Assembly: GCA_020832545.1 (NCBI GenBank)
Contig: JAFIEK010000001.1
Coordinates: 1 to 64,000 of the forward strand
Direction of reading: 5' to 3'
Origin: Pararhodobacter sp.
Lineage (GTDB): Bacteria > Pseudomonadota > Alphaproteobacteria > Rhodobacterales > Rhodobacteraceae
Length of the DNA stretch: 64,000 nucleotides
Part shown: one piece after another, positions 1-8,400 of the stretch
Position numbering within the stretch: the stretch's first letter is position 1
Layout: every line of letters starts with the position of its first letter
The notes under the pieces: model-generated
Told to the model about the DNA's origin: nothing
The model's input: the letters and a program-made list of their open reading frames with translations, nothing else
Databases searched by the model: none
Position numbers and translations under genes: made by a program

Positions 1-1
1 T

Positions 2-622
2 GGGCGCTCTCCACAGCGTCAAGGGAAACCTGAACGGCCGTCACGCATCGCTTACGGTAAAGTCACGAATATCGTTGAGCATGAGAGAACTGCCGTCAAC
101 AACCGTACCGGTGCGACGGAACACAGAACGCAATGGCGTGAACTCACGCTGAAAGCACCTTCGCGAGATGCGGACACAGTTAGCGGTGATGTGGTTTATG
201 GCGCAGGCGTGGGCGACGAAATAGCGTTAGTCATTGACCCGCGCGGGCGCGAACCGCTGTGCCTTGCAAACATAAGCACGGGCAAGATCATTGTGCATGG
301 GTCAGTCCATCCGAATGCCCCTGCAGGCAAAGGGGTTTTCGCGGTCGCGTTTCTGCTGGCAGTCGTTGCCGCGATCCCCGGATTTCTTGCTTTATTTATG
401 CTGGCCGGTGTGTTGATCAGCCCCTTCACTCAAAATGGCTTTGAAGGGTTGTTTGAACCGTTGGCAAAAATCTACCCGTTCATTCTCCTGCCCGCTTGTT
501 GGTACGTGTCGAAGCGTTGGGACCAAACCCTGCACGCACGCGCCAAACGTGTGTATGGGGAAATCCAAGCGGCACTTCGTGCCGAAGGCGTGGACATCGA
601 GGCCAAACCGATTGCAGCTTAG
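2..622 (+). CDS. Partial membrane protein of unknown function (5' end outside window)
   Basis: The frame is open from base 2 to the stop at 620-622, so the gene probably begins before the window; a GTG at 191 is only an internal candidate start. The N-terminal visible part is soluble and charged, followed by a beta-rich segment (GDVVYGAGVGDEIALVI). Two hydrophobic helices follow, around FAVAFLLAVVAAIPGFLALF and the later IYPFILLPACWYV, then a basic cytoplasmic-looking tail. I do not recognise the family. Its position beside a phosphoesterase and a defence-like operon suggests an accessory region, but nothing assigns a role. Confidence 0.55.
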   Translation, partial: GRSPQRQGKPERPSRIAYGKVTNIVEHERTAVNNRTGATEHRTQWRELTLKAPSRDADTVSGDVVYGAGVGDEIALVIDPRGREPLCLANISTGKIIVHGSVHPNAPAGKGVFAVAFLLAVVAAIPGFLALFMLAGVLISPFTQNGFEGLFEPLAKIYPFILLPACWYVSKRWDQTLHARAKRVYGEIQAALRAEGVDIEAKPIAA

Positions 623-732
623 GAGAAAAGCGCCAGTCTCTTGCAGTGCAAGGCATCTGTAGCAGATGGTTTCGGCTAGCATGCACTGATATATGCCCCA
701 TCAGGACAGTCCCTTTGGGAGCGGAGGACACA

Positions 733-975
733 GTGAGCACAAGAGAAACCTACCTTGGCCTTCCCGTCATAGACGGCAAGCTGGTGCGACGCTCTGACAT
801 CGAAACCCTGCCTTTCGCTGATTTCTGGCGCGAAAGCCCAGTCGGCTCCACGGTGTTTGACGACGAACGCCGTGGCGAGACCTTTGTCTACCTTCACGAC
901 TGGGAACGCTTCGCCCGCCTGTTTATAGCAACCGGACGGCACCGTTCTATGCCGATCCCAGACAGCACTGAGTAA
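733..975 (+). CDS. Small protein of unknown function
   Basis: An 80-residue protein starting at GTG 733. It is preceded by a strong GGAGG at 723-727, which is why this start is preferred over the long upstream extension of the frame. The sequence is acidic and soluble, with no signal peptide or membrane segment. It reads like a small single-domain protein (LGLPVIDGKLVRRSDIETLP...). It ends 6 bp before the metallophosphoesterase start, so the two are probably co-transcribed. No family recognised. Confidence 0.6.
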   Translation: MSTRETYLGLPVIDGKLVRRSDIETLPFADFWRESPVGSTVFDDERRGETFVYLHDWERFARLFIATGRHRSMPIPDSTE

Positions 976-981
976 AGCAGT

Positions 982-1533
982 ATGGCCAACTGGTATACCG
1001 CCGACACCCATTTTGGGCATGAGAACGTCATCCCCTTCTGCGGACGGCCCTTCAGGCATGCTGGCCATATGGATTCAGTCCTGATCGAAAACATGTGGAA
1101 GGTTGTCCAGCCTGAGGACGACCTTTGGATCATTGGTGACTTTGCTGTCGGTCCAAAAGCCAAGGACCCGGACTACCTGAACATTTTGTTCGGGCAGCTT
1201 CCGGGCGCGGCCAAGCATTTGATCATCGGCAATCATGATCTCGCGCCAACATTGGACCTGCCGTGGGACAGCGTCTCGCATCTCACTGAAGTGCCAGACG
1301 GCGCGGACGGCCTTTACCATACGCTGTGCCACTACCCGATGATCACATGGAACGGCGCGCGGAAAGGGTCGCTGCAGTTGTTCGGGCACGTTCACAACCA
1401 ATGGCAGGGATCGCGAAATGCGGTCAATGTTGGCGTGGATCAGTGGGATTTCCGACCTGTGTCGTTTCGGGAGGTCGTGCGGCGCGCTGAAAATCTGAAA
1501 GTCAACAAACATTGGTCTGATGTGGAACGATAA
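982..1533 (+). CDS. Calcineurin-like metallophosphoesterase
   Basis: A 183-residue single-domain phosphoesterase with the complete metal-binding series: DTHFGH at residues 8-13, GDF near 52, GNHD near 83, CHYP near 116 and GHVHN near 135. These are the ligands of the di-metal calcineurin-like fold. The length matches short stand-alone phosphoesterases that are common on phages and genomic islands. The substrate cannot be told from sequence; nucleotide or phosphoprotein hydrolysis are both known in the family. It follows the small gene by 6 bp. Confidence 0.88.
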   Translation: MANWYTADTHFGHENVIPFCGRPFRHAGHMDSVLIENMWKVVQPEDDLWIIGDFAVGPKAKDPDYLNILFGQLPGAAKHLIIGNHDLAPTLDLPWDSVSHLTEVPDGADGLYHTLCHYPMITWNGARKGSLQLFGHVHNQWQGSRNAVNVGVDQWDFRPVSFREVVRRAENLKVNKHWSDVER

Positions 1534-1821
1534 ACACACAAACTCATGATTTTCAATCGGTCAAAGTGTAGACCCTCAAAGTGAAGTTTGACTGCGCTGC
1601 GGTAACAATACCGTGCTCCGTCCACCTAAACCAGCAGTCGGTAAGACCCCTGTTCAGCGACGCGCACATCATCGCTTCGGAACAACCCGTACGAAGTAAA
1701 CCAACTTTGTTGCATTTTCTCTCTCATGCACGTAGTGTTTCTTAGGGCGATTTTCGTGCCTTGAACGTTGCTTTCGGTTGCGCCGAGTTGTAACCGTTTT
1801 CAATAGTTTGGGGGATAAAGT

Positions 1822-2880
1822 TTGATTGGAGTCGAGCTTTTTGCAGGTGCGGGCGGACTGTCTTTGGGAGCTGAAAACGCTGGCCTAAAAGTCGCGGTCG
1901 CGGTCGAGAAGGCTCCTGCTGCTGCCAGCACCTACCGCGCCAACCACCCACACGTCAGATTGCTGTGCGACGATATCAGGGCAGTAGACCCTGCTACACT
2001 CGGTTTACCATCTGAGGGCTTGATCTTGTTTGGCGGGCCGCCATGTCAGGGGTTTTCCACTTCAAACCAGAGAACCCGAGGAAAGGAAAACGACAATAAC
2101 TGGCTCTTCGAAGAGTTTTTGCGTTTCGTTCAAATACTAGAACCGGAAGTTGTTGTTTTCGAGAACGTTGCCGGCATCGTGCACACATCAACTGGATATT
2201 TTCTTGGCGAATTAGTCAGACGCCTTGAGCACCTCGGATACAATGTATCTTACTCCGTACTCGATGCTACTCGCTCTGGAGTACCGCAACGTCGAAATCG
2301 ATTTTTCTGTGTGGGATGCAAATCCAAGGTAATTAAAATATCAAACAATTTGGGGCGCGAGAGTTTCGTTACAGTCGAAGAAGCAATACATGATTTACCT
2401 GCTTTGCAAGTTGGTAATATGAACAATGTTCTCCCGTATGCTTGCCTGCCTAAGTCTGAATATGCGAAAATGCTGCGAGGTGACAACACAGTATGCTCTG
2501 GCCATCTGGTCACCAAAAATGCTGGTCATATTGTTGAGAGATATGCGCATATACCTCCCGGTGGGAATTGGTCGGATATTCCGCCAGAACTGATGGGTTC
2601 TTATAAAGATGTCACGCGGTGCCACACAGGCATCTACAAGCGATTAAATTTCTCGGAACCGTCAGTTGTATTAGGAAATTTTAGAAAAAACATGCTTATT
2701 CATCCGTCTGAGGACCGAGGACTTTCGGTCAGGGAGGCGGCACGCATCCAGTCTTTTCCCGATAGTTACACATTTTCAGGTTCAATCGGACAACAACAAC
2801 AGCAAGTTGGAAACGCGGTGCCCCCCTTAATGGCGGAGACAGTTTTTAATGAGATTTTTTGTCAAATGGTAGTGAGCTGA
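1822..2880 (+). CDS. DNA (cytosine-5-)-methyltransferase
   Basis: A 352-residue C5 methyltransferase that transfers a methyl group from S-adenosylmethionine to cytosine in duplex DNA. Visible motifs: I LFAGAGGLSLG (6-16), IV GGPPCQGFS (71-79, nucleophile Cys75), VI ENVAG (114-118), VIII QRRNR (156-160), and X VGNAVPP near 329. The variable target-recognition region lies about 165-290 and the specificity cannot be read from it. The start is TTG 1822, with GGGGGAT eight bases upstream. The gene ends 5 bp before the HD-protein ATG, so it heads a likely operon. No restriction endonuclease or Vsr gene is adjacent. Base composition is clearly AT-richer than the chromosome downstream of 7 kb, suggesting transfer. 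Confidence 0.95.
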   Translation: MIGVELFAGAGGLSLGAENAGLKVAVAVEKAPAAASTYRANHPHVRLLCDDIRAVDPATLGLPSEGLILFGGPPCQGFSTSNQRTRGKENDNNWLFEEFLRFVQILEPEVVVFENVAGIVHTSTGYFLGELVRRLEHLGYNVSYSVLDATRSGVPQRRNRFFCVGCKSKVIKISNNLGRESFVTVEEAIHDLPALQVGNMNNVLPYACLPKSEYAKMLRGDNTVCSGHLVTKNAGHIVERYAHIPPGGNWSDIPPELMGSYKDVTRCHTGIYKRLNFSEPSVVLGNFRKNMLIHPSEDRGLSVREAARIQSFPDSYTFSGSIGQQQQQVGNAVPPLMAETVFNEIFCQMVVS

Positions 2881-2885
2881 CCAGT

Positions 2886-3935
2886 ATGAGCGATGGACTA
2901 GATATCAACCTCGACAGTCCTTTAGAGGTCCGTCTCAAAGAGCTCGTAGATCGTAAGAATTCGCAAAATGAGTTTCCGTATACTGGCGATAATCGGTTTG
3001 AACTTTACACTAGTATCAAGTCTCAACTCCAAAAGGACTATTATCGGGATATTGACGGGGGACTGACGAAAGACTCCGGTGGGGGAGCGTTCACTCGACA
3101 CGATCTTGGGCACGTAGACGATGTAATAAGAAAAGCTGGACAGGTCTTAGGTGCCAATAGTGAGGCAGCTGAACCTGCGATGAACAGGTTGAAACCATAT
3201 GAGGTGTTTGTTCTGTTAGTCGCCTGTCTGATCCACGACGCTGGAAACATTGATGGCCGAAAAGGGCACGCTAACCGTGCACGGCGGGTGCTACAGGACG
3301 TCGCCGGTAAAAGGCTCGATACCAAGGAAATTGGTTTGATTTCTAAGATCGCAAGTGCACATGGAGGAGAAACTGCAGCTGGAAGCCCAGATACTATCGG
3401 CGCATTGCCAATTCGTGATGGTGTCGAACACATCACCGTGAAGCCGAGATTGATTGCTGCGGTGTTGCGTCTTGCAGATGAACTAGCTGAGAATACACGT
3501 CGAGCAAATCGGCGAGATGTCGAAAGCTCAAGATTCCCTAATCTGTTCTGCTCAACGATTTCGATCAGTGTTGACTATAAAAGTCGTTGGATTTCTTTGA
3601 ACTTCGCAGTTGGGGACCACAACTGCATTCTGTTTGGCAAAGATGAAAATGGCGAAGATATGTTTTTCTTAGATTATATCTCGCAACGCGTCGCAAAGAC
3701 CGAGTTAGAACGCAGATATTGCGACAGATATCTCAGAGGATTTGCGACCTTTGACCACATCCGTGTGAACATTGAATTACTCAGAGACCATGATGAATGG
3801 CACGCGATCCACTTTGAATTAAAGGAAGACGGCTATCCAAACTCAAACGATCTTGAAAAATTTCAGCGAGACCAGATAAATGGTGAGAGTATAGCGAGCG
3901 AATACAAGGCTCGGTTTGGAGGAGCTTCAGAATGA
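2886..3935 (+). CDS. HD-domain protein (HD-CE-like), predicted metal-dependent phosphohydrolase
   Basis: About 349 residues from ATG 2886; an in-frame TTG at 2859 would add nine residues and overlap the methyltransferase. The ligand pattern of an HD phosphohydrolase is present: RHDLGH near residues 71-76, IHD at 116-118, H128 in GRKGHA, H159 in SAHGG, and D198 in LADE. HD enzymes act on nucleotides, cyclic nucleotides or nucleic acids; the substrate here is unknown. From memory it resembles HD domains (HD-CE) found beside conflict-system ATPases. The last four bases (ATGA) overlap the ATPase start, indicating translational coupling. Confidence 0.75.
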   Translation: MSDGLDINLDSPLEVRLKELVDRKNSQNEFPYTGDNRFELYTSIKSQLQKDYYRDIDGGLTKDSGGGAFTRHDLGHVDDVIRKAGQVLGANSEAAEPAMNRLKPYEVFVLLVACLIHDAGNIDGRKGHANRARRVLQDVAGKRLDTKEIGLISKIASAHGGETAAGSPDTIGALPIRDGVEHITVKPRLIAAVLRLADELAENTRRANRRDVESSRFPNLFCSTISISVDYKSRWISLNFAVGDHNCILFGKDENGEDMFFLDYISQRVAKTELERRYCDRYLRGFATFDHIRVNIELLRDHDEWHAIHFELKEDGYPNSNDLEKFQRDQINGESIASEYKARFGGASE

Positions 3936-5728
3936 GCAACCCGTTCAGCGTAAAGCCACCTGAAGATCTTACGCCCCAAAACATCGCAGACAATTTTGTT
4001 GAGATGTATACAGATTTTCCGAGTTTAAAAGAACCTATGAACCTCTTTATTCATGGCCCCAGAGGTGCTGGAAAAAGTATAATGTTGAGGAGTCTTGAAC
4101 GGCAAGTGCAACTGCTAATGAGCGCTGAAAGCCGGGAGAAGCTTCCATTTTTTGCTGTCCATGTTCCGATAAAGCGAGAATTCTTCGGCAATCCAGAGTT
4201 CTTGCGCTTGAATGGTTGGAAAGCAACGACCGTTGGTGAGCACCTGCTAACAATTCATGCAGTTCAGTATCTGTGTGATGCGCTATTCGAAAATAACATC
4301 ACCTTAACAGATACTTCTAAAGCAGAGTTTAGCGGACTTTGGGAAGATTGCGGGGGCGGGGAAGACGTCAAAGCGATTGACGCTTGGGAAAACTTTGGAG
4401 ACGCATCCCGGTTTTGCGAACGGGAAACCCGCCGAGTTCGACAATATTATGTTAGGTTGCCGGAGGTTGGTGAAAGTGACGTTTACAGAGGAGCGCTGAC
4501 AGGTTTAAGTGATTTTCTACTTTTGATAGTTCGCACTTTGATAAATGAGGGTAGTCTCGTGGATGGGCCTGTGTGTTTCATGGTGGACGACGCAGACAAC
4601 CTGCCCGAAGACCTTCAGAGAGTTTTAAATAGTTGGGTGTCGGCGCGAGTAGCTAAGCTGGCTTGTTTCAAAGTCACGACACAGCTTGCATACAAAACGT
4701 TTAAAACCATGGATGGACGAATTATCGAAAGCCCGCATGATTTCACTGAGATCAATATCGGAAGTGTCTATACCGCGAACAAGGGGAATTTTGCTAGACG
4801 CATAGAAGCTATAGTAGCCAAGCGGCTTAAGAATGCGGGGATCGAACGCACACCCGAAGAGTTTTTCCCAAAAGATCATGTTCAGCAAGCCCGAAGAGAT
4901 GAAATATGGGAAGACCTGCGGCAAGGTCATTCTGATCCATATATCGCTCTAAAGGGCGATGGCCCTTCAAGAAGTAAAGACTTGGCCCAAAGATACGCTA
5001 TACCTGCACTTATGAGAGAAGTCGCCGCGACCAAGTCGGCTCACACCTTTAGCTACGCAGGCCTGCAGTCGTTGACTGATTTGTCGTCCGGGGTGGTAAG
5101 ATGGTTCCTGCAACCAGCTTCACAAATGTATTCTGCTGTACAGAGTGGATTGGATCAAGCCGATGCAGATGTTAAAGTTTCTCAAATCCCAGTCAGTATT
5201 CAAGATTCTGAAATTGCTGTTTGGTCCAAGGAGTTTCGAGAAAAATTGAATGCAGATCCCGGAGGATCGGCGGGTGAGACGTCAAGAAGTTCACTTCAGA
5301 GTATGGGGCACAGCAAAGAAAACTACGAGAAATTGGGAAACTTGCTAGACGCAATTGGCACTTTTTGTAGAGAACGGCTGTTAGATAGAACTGCCAGCGA
5401 GCAGCGCGTATTTTCATTTGCTTTAAATGACGATCCCGACAGCGAGCTGTCTGACATACTCCATTTAGGAGTGCGATTAGGCTACTTGCAGAAAACTGAC
5501 CTTGCATCCAAAAACACTCTAGGCGGTCGGCGACCTAGGTATATTTTATCGCGTAGGCTCGGGCCACATTATCGGCTAGATGTCTCAGGCTACGCTGCCC
5601 ACCTGTCCGTGACATGCGAAGATCTCAAATTTGCACTGAAGGACCCAAAATCATTCGTTCGCAGCCGAATAAAAGCAGAAAAAAAGGATGATGGGCAGAC
5701 CGAAATAAAATTTGGAGAGCCTCAATGA
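3932..5728 (+). CDS. ORC/CDC6-like P-loop ATPase
   Basis: 598 residues. Walker A is GPRGAGKS at 42-49, Walker B is VCFMVDDAD at 214-222, and a sensor-1-like strand (CFKVTT) lies near 245-250, giving an AAA+/STAND-type core. The C-terminal half is helical, and around 470-580 it has features of a winged-helix or recognition region. GGAGGAG lies upstream of ATG 3932, and the start overlaps the HD gene by ATGA. Stand-alone ATPases of this type often sense invasion or assemble effectors in bacterial conflict systems; that role is inferred here from the operon. There is no membrane segment. The ATPase assignment is firm but the subfamily is provisional. Confidence 0.8.
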   Translation: MSNPFSVKPPEDLTPQNIADNFVEMYTDFPSLKEPMNLFIHGPRGAGKSIMLRSLERQVQLLMSAESREKLPFFAVHVPIKREFFGNPEFLRLNGWKATTVGEHLLTIHAVQYLCDALFENNITLTDTSKAEFSGLWEDCGGGEDVKAIDAWENFGDASRFCERETRRVRQYYVRLPEVGESDVYRGALTGLSDFLLLIVRTLINEGSLVDGPVCFMVDDADNLPEDLQRVLNSWVSARVAKLACFKVTTQLAYKTFKTMDGRIIESPHDFTEINIGSVYTANKGNFARRIEAIVAKRLKNAGIERTPEEFFPKDHVQQARRDEIWEDLRQGHSDPYIALKGDGPSRSKDLAQRYAIPALMREVAATKSAHTFSYAGLQSLTDLSSGVVRWFLQPASQMYSAVQSGLDQADADVKVSQIPVSIQDSEIAVWSKEFREKLNADPGGSAGETSRSSLQSMGHSKENYEKLGNLLDAIGTFCRERLLDRTASEQRVFSFALNDDPDSELSDILHLGVRLGYLQKTDLASKNTLGGRRPRYILSRRLGPHYRLDVSGYAAHLSVTCEDLKFALKDPKSFVRSRIKAEKKDDGQTEIKFGEPQ

Positions 5729-6687
5729 AGGCCGCTGAACGTATCAACAAAGCTGAGCTTCCAGATAAGTTCATTTGTAGCTCACTAGCGTTTTTAGGGC
5801 GTTCCAGCTTCGAGGATCGCTGCGTGTCGGCCCACAATGAGTTGTCATCGTGCAACTTCGTCTACAAGCATTTCTTCAAGTCTCGTAGCGAGGCAAAAAT
5901 TGCTACCCGCATTCGAGAAAAACTGAACCTTGATGAGAGCCAAACATCGGAAATCGACACCAGTGATCCGCTGCAAGCTCTCAGGGCAATCGCACTTCAA
6001 TTCTCCGAAATCGCGAATCTTCCTGAAGAAACATCACTAGTTATAGACATCACAACTTTCCGGCGTGAAGAACTTCTCATCCTTCTAAAAGAAATGAAAC
6101 GTCTTCCTGTATCGCTACTGGAGGAAGCCAGCTTTGTCTATTCGGTTGCCGCCAAGATGGGGGACTGGCTTTCCAACAATGTTCGCCAAATTAGGCCAGT
6201 GATAGGCTATCCTGGCGATATGATGTCGCGTAGAAGCACTCATTTGGTTATTTTAGCAGGCATAGAGCATCATCGCGCTGTAGCAGCCATCGATGCATAT
6301 GAACCATCAAATATTTCCCTTGGAATGGTACCACTTGATGAATCGGTTTCTTCAGAAATTTATGAACGAAACCTAGAACTCCGTGACTACATCGTACGAC
6401 ACTTTGACAATGTGACAACAGAGTTTGATTTCTCGGCAAAAAATCCCCAAGCAGTTATTTCAACTCTGAGAAGAATTGTAGCCAGTCGACCGGCTCACAA
6501 TACCATCATAGCACCGCTGAACACTAAACTCTCTACGCTCGCATGTGGTGTTTATGGGCTAGAAAATCCAGCCGTTCAGCTTTGCTATGCCGAAGTGGAA
6601 GTCTATAATGCGGGCGAGTACTCGATGGCAGGCAATGAAGTACTGCTGATCCCCTATCGATCTTTGATATCTGACGTAAGCGCATAG
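5725..6687 (+). CDS. Unrecognised protein, last gene of the methyltransferase-HD-ATPase operon
   Basis: 320 residues, coupled to the ATPase by an ATGA overlap with GGAGAG just upstream. I do not recognise the family. The sequence alternates predicted strands and helices in a Rossmann-like manner: LVIDITTFRREELLILL near 107-123, HLVILAGIEHHRA near 172-184, and NTIIAPLNTKLSTLA near 259-273. No classical nuclease, TIR, protease or membrane signature is visible. The DITT turn after a strand is loosely reminiscent of nucleotide-sensing Rossmann domains such as CARF, but this is speculative. Its place after an ATPase makes it a candidate effector or sensor. It shares the AT-rich composition of its neighbours. 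Confidence 0.7.
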   Translation: MKAAERINKAELPDKFICSSLAFLGRSSFEDRCVSAHNELSSCNFVYKHFFKSRSEAKIATRIREKLNLDESQTSEIDTSDPLQALRAIALQFSEIANLPEETSLVIDITTFRREELLILLKEMKRLPVSLLEEASFVYSVAAKMGDWLSNNVRQIRPVIGYPGDMMSRRSTHLVILAGIEHHRAVAAIDAYEPSNISLGMVPLDESVSSEIYERNLELRDYIVRHFDNVTTEFDFSAKNPQAVISTLRRIVASRPAHNTIIAPLNTKLSTLACGVYGLENPAVQLCYAEVEVYNAGEYSMAGNEVLLIPYRSLISDVSA

Positions 6688-7019
6688 ATCCTGAGGTATT
6701 AAATGTGGTATAGAGAGATGCCTGTAAATTTTTATCATTGTATAACAAAAACTTATTTAATATAAGTGTAAGACTGTCTCTCCGCCATTACACTTAGATT
6801 TCATTGATAAATATATCCACTTTCTGGCACTACCCCACAACCGGCCCCAGATAGAGAAAACGCTTGGTAGCCGCGAAGTGTTTTGTATCCGTCGCTGATT
6901 TTTCTGCGGCTGACCGGGTCACGAGGTCGCAAAATACCCACAGTTAAGGCGCGCTGGAGTAATCTATGCACGCAGGCCCCCCGCCCACTCAAATCCATTT
7001 GTTGCGGTCTATGCATGAT
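6688..7019. other. Non-coding junction between AT-rich island and GC-rich chromosome
   Basis: Roughly the first 150 bases are very AT-rich, with several A/T runs; from about 6840 the composition returns to the G+C-rich level of the downstream genes. No gene, clear terminator, integrase or direct repeat is seen. It is the probable right-hand edge of the acquired segment. Confidence 0.5.
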
Positions 7020-7258
7020 GGGCTATCCCGCCGGTCAGGGCTTGAGCGTAATCGAGACTCTGCCTGCCCCCTACGGTTCAGGGTTGCCAAGCATTGACAA
7101 GGCGCTGCGACAGGCCGGGTCAGAACTGGCTGATGCGGTGGTCTGCCGGGTCTATATCACCGATGCCGCCTGACTGCGCGATGTTGCCGCCATTCTGCCA
7201 GATACCCATACCCGATGCCAAGGTCGAGATCGAATTAACTGCCTCGCGGGCGGGCTAA
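7020..7258 (+). pseudogene. RidA (YjgF/Rid) family remnant
   Basis: The frame from 7020 reads a recognisable Rid-family core (SIDKALRQAGSELADAVV, then RVYITDAA). It is cut by TGA at 7171-7173, where TGG would restore DAAWLRDVAAIL. After PDTHTR the match moves to another frame, giving DAKVEIELTAS and a stop at 7256-7258. So there is at least one nonsense change and one indel. Rid proteins are enamine/imine deaminases often found beside catabolic operons. The 5' part is also degraded. It ends a few bases before ubiX. Confidence 0.65.
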
Positions 7259-7262
7259 GGCG

Positions 7263-7828
7263 ATGGCAGCCCCTCAGCGTTTGATCGTCGGCATTTCGGG
7301 TGCATCGGGTGTGATCTACGTCATTCGCTTGCTGGAAATCCTCAAAGGCAGCGGGATCGAGACGCATCTGATCATGACCCGTGGGGCCGAAATTACATTG
7401 GCGCATGAAACCCGCCGCAAGCTGGCCGAGGTTTACGCGCTTGCCGATCACGCCCATGCGCCCGGCGATATCGCAGCCTCGGTTTCCAGTGGCTCGTTCC
7501 GGACCATGGTGATGATCGACGCGCCCTGTTCGATGCGGTCATTGGCCGAAATTGCGGGTGGTGTGACCGCAGGGTTGCTTAGCCGGGCGGCGGATGTAGT
7601 GCTGAGAGAGCGTCGCCGGTTGGACTTGATGGTGTGCGAGACACCGCTGCACACCGGCCACCTGCGCAATTTGACCGCCGTGTCCGAGATGAGGGGATCA
7701 TCGCCCCGCCAGTGCCGGCCTTCTATGCGCGCCCTGAAACGCTGGAAGACATGATCGACCACACGCTGGGCCGGGTGCTGGATCTGTTCGGCATTGAAAC
7801 CGATGGTGTGAAACGCTGGAAAGAATAG
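7263..7828 (+). pseudogene. ubiX: Frameshifted flavin prenyltransferase UbiX
   Basis: UbiX makes prenyl-FMN for UbiD-type decarboxylases. The N-terminal frame from ATG 7263 (AAGG just upstream) carries GISGASG, DAPCSMRSLAEIAGG and [18 protein letters not shown]. Around 7690 the match leaves this frame, which runs on to a spurious stop at 7754. The true C-terminus ([20 protein letters not shown]...VLDLFGIE) continues in another frame to 7828, implying one lost base. The residue before ETPLH is Cys where UbiX normally has the phosphate-binding Arg, which favours real decay over a sequencing slip. No ubiD partner is in the window. Confidence 0.8.
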
Positions 7829-7832
7829 CGCC

Positions 7833-8215
7833 TCATGAAGCCCGTGCCACTGCGGCCAACAGGTCAACCTCGGCTTCGGACAGACGCGCCGCGCCTATGA
7901 TGTCACGCAGGATTTGCGCGTATGGGCGACGGTATCGCGCAAATCGACCCGTATCGCGCGAAGGGGCAGCACTGCGCGACGTCGCCAGTCTGCTATATGC
8001 GCACGCAATGCCTGTAGCTCATACGTGCTCAGCGGTGCGTCTTGTCGGGCGCTGTCATAGCAATGTGCAATCAGCAACATGACATCTGCCCCACCTTCGG
8101 CTTGCAAGCGCAGGCACAGCGATGCGATGCCGGGTTTGGCGCAGAAAGACTGGGCAAAGGCCCAGATATCCGATCCATCCGCAGCAATTTCCTGGGGTTT
8201 TTCATGGATGCGCGC
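7833..8215 (-). pseudogene. TIGR02444-like (DUF2390) protein remnant
   Basis: On the minus strand a frame reads SDIWAFAQSFCAKPGIASLC, then ADVMLLIAHCYDS and RAVLPLRAIRVDLRD. This matches the small alphaproteobacterial TIGR02444 family as I remember it. After DTVA the frame changes: YAQILRDIIGAARLSEAEVD continues in a different frame to the stop at 7833-7835. No convincing start codon is present at the 5' end. The family has no established function. Confidence 0.6.
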
Positions 8216-8400
8216 CTTGATCTTGCGATGGGGTCTGAACTTTGGCGCAGAACCGGATGTGCGACAATCCTCTGTTCAGACCGCCATCGGCCCGATCCCT
8301 GCAAGAGATGACGACGCAGCGAAGTGGCGCAGCGCCGTCAGGATCAAGTTCGCGAGAGCGCCGCGCCGGTGCCCCTTTCGGGGGCGCGACAGTGCTTTGG

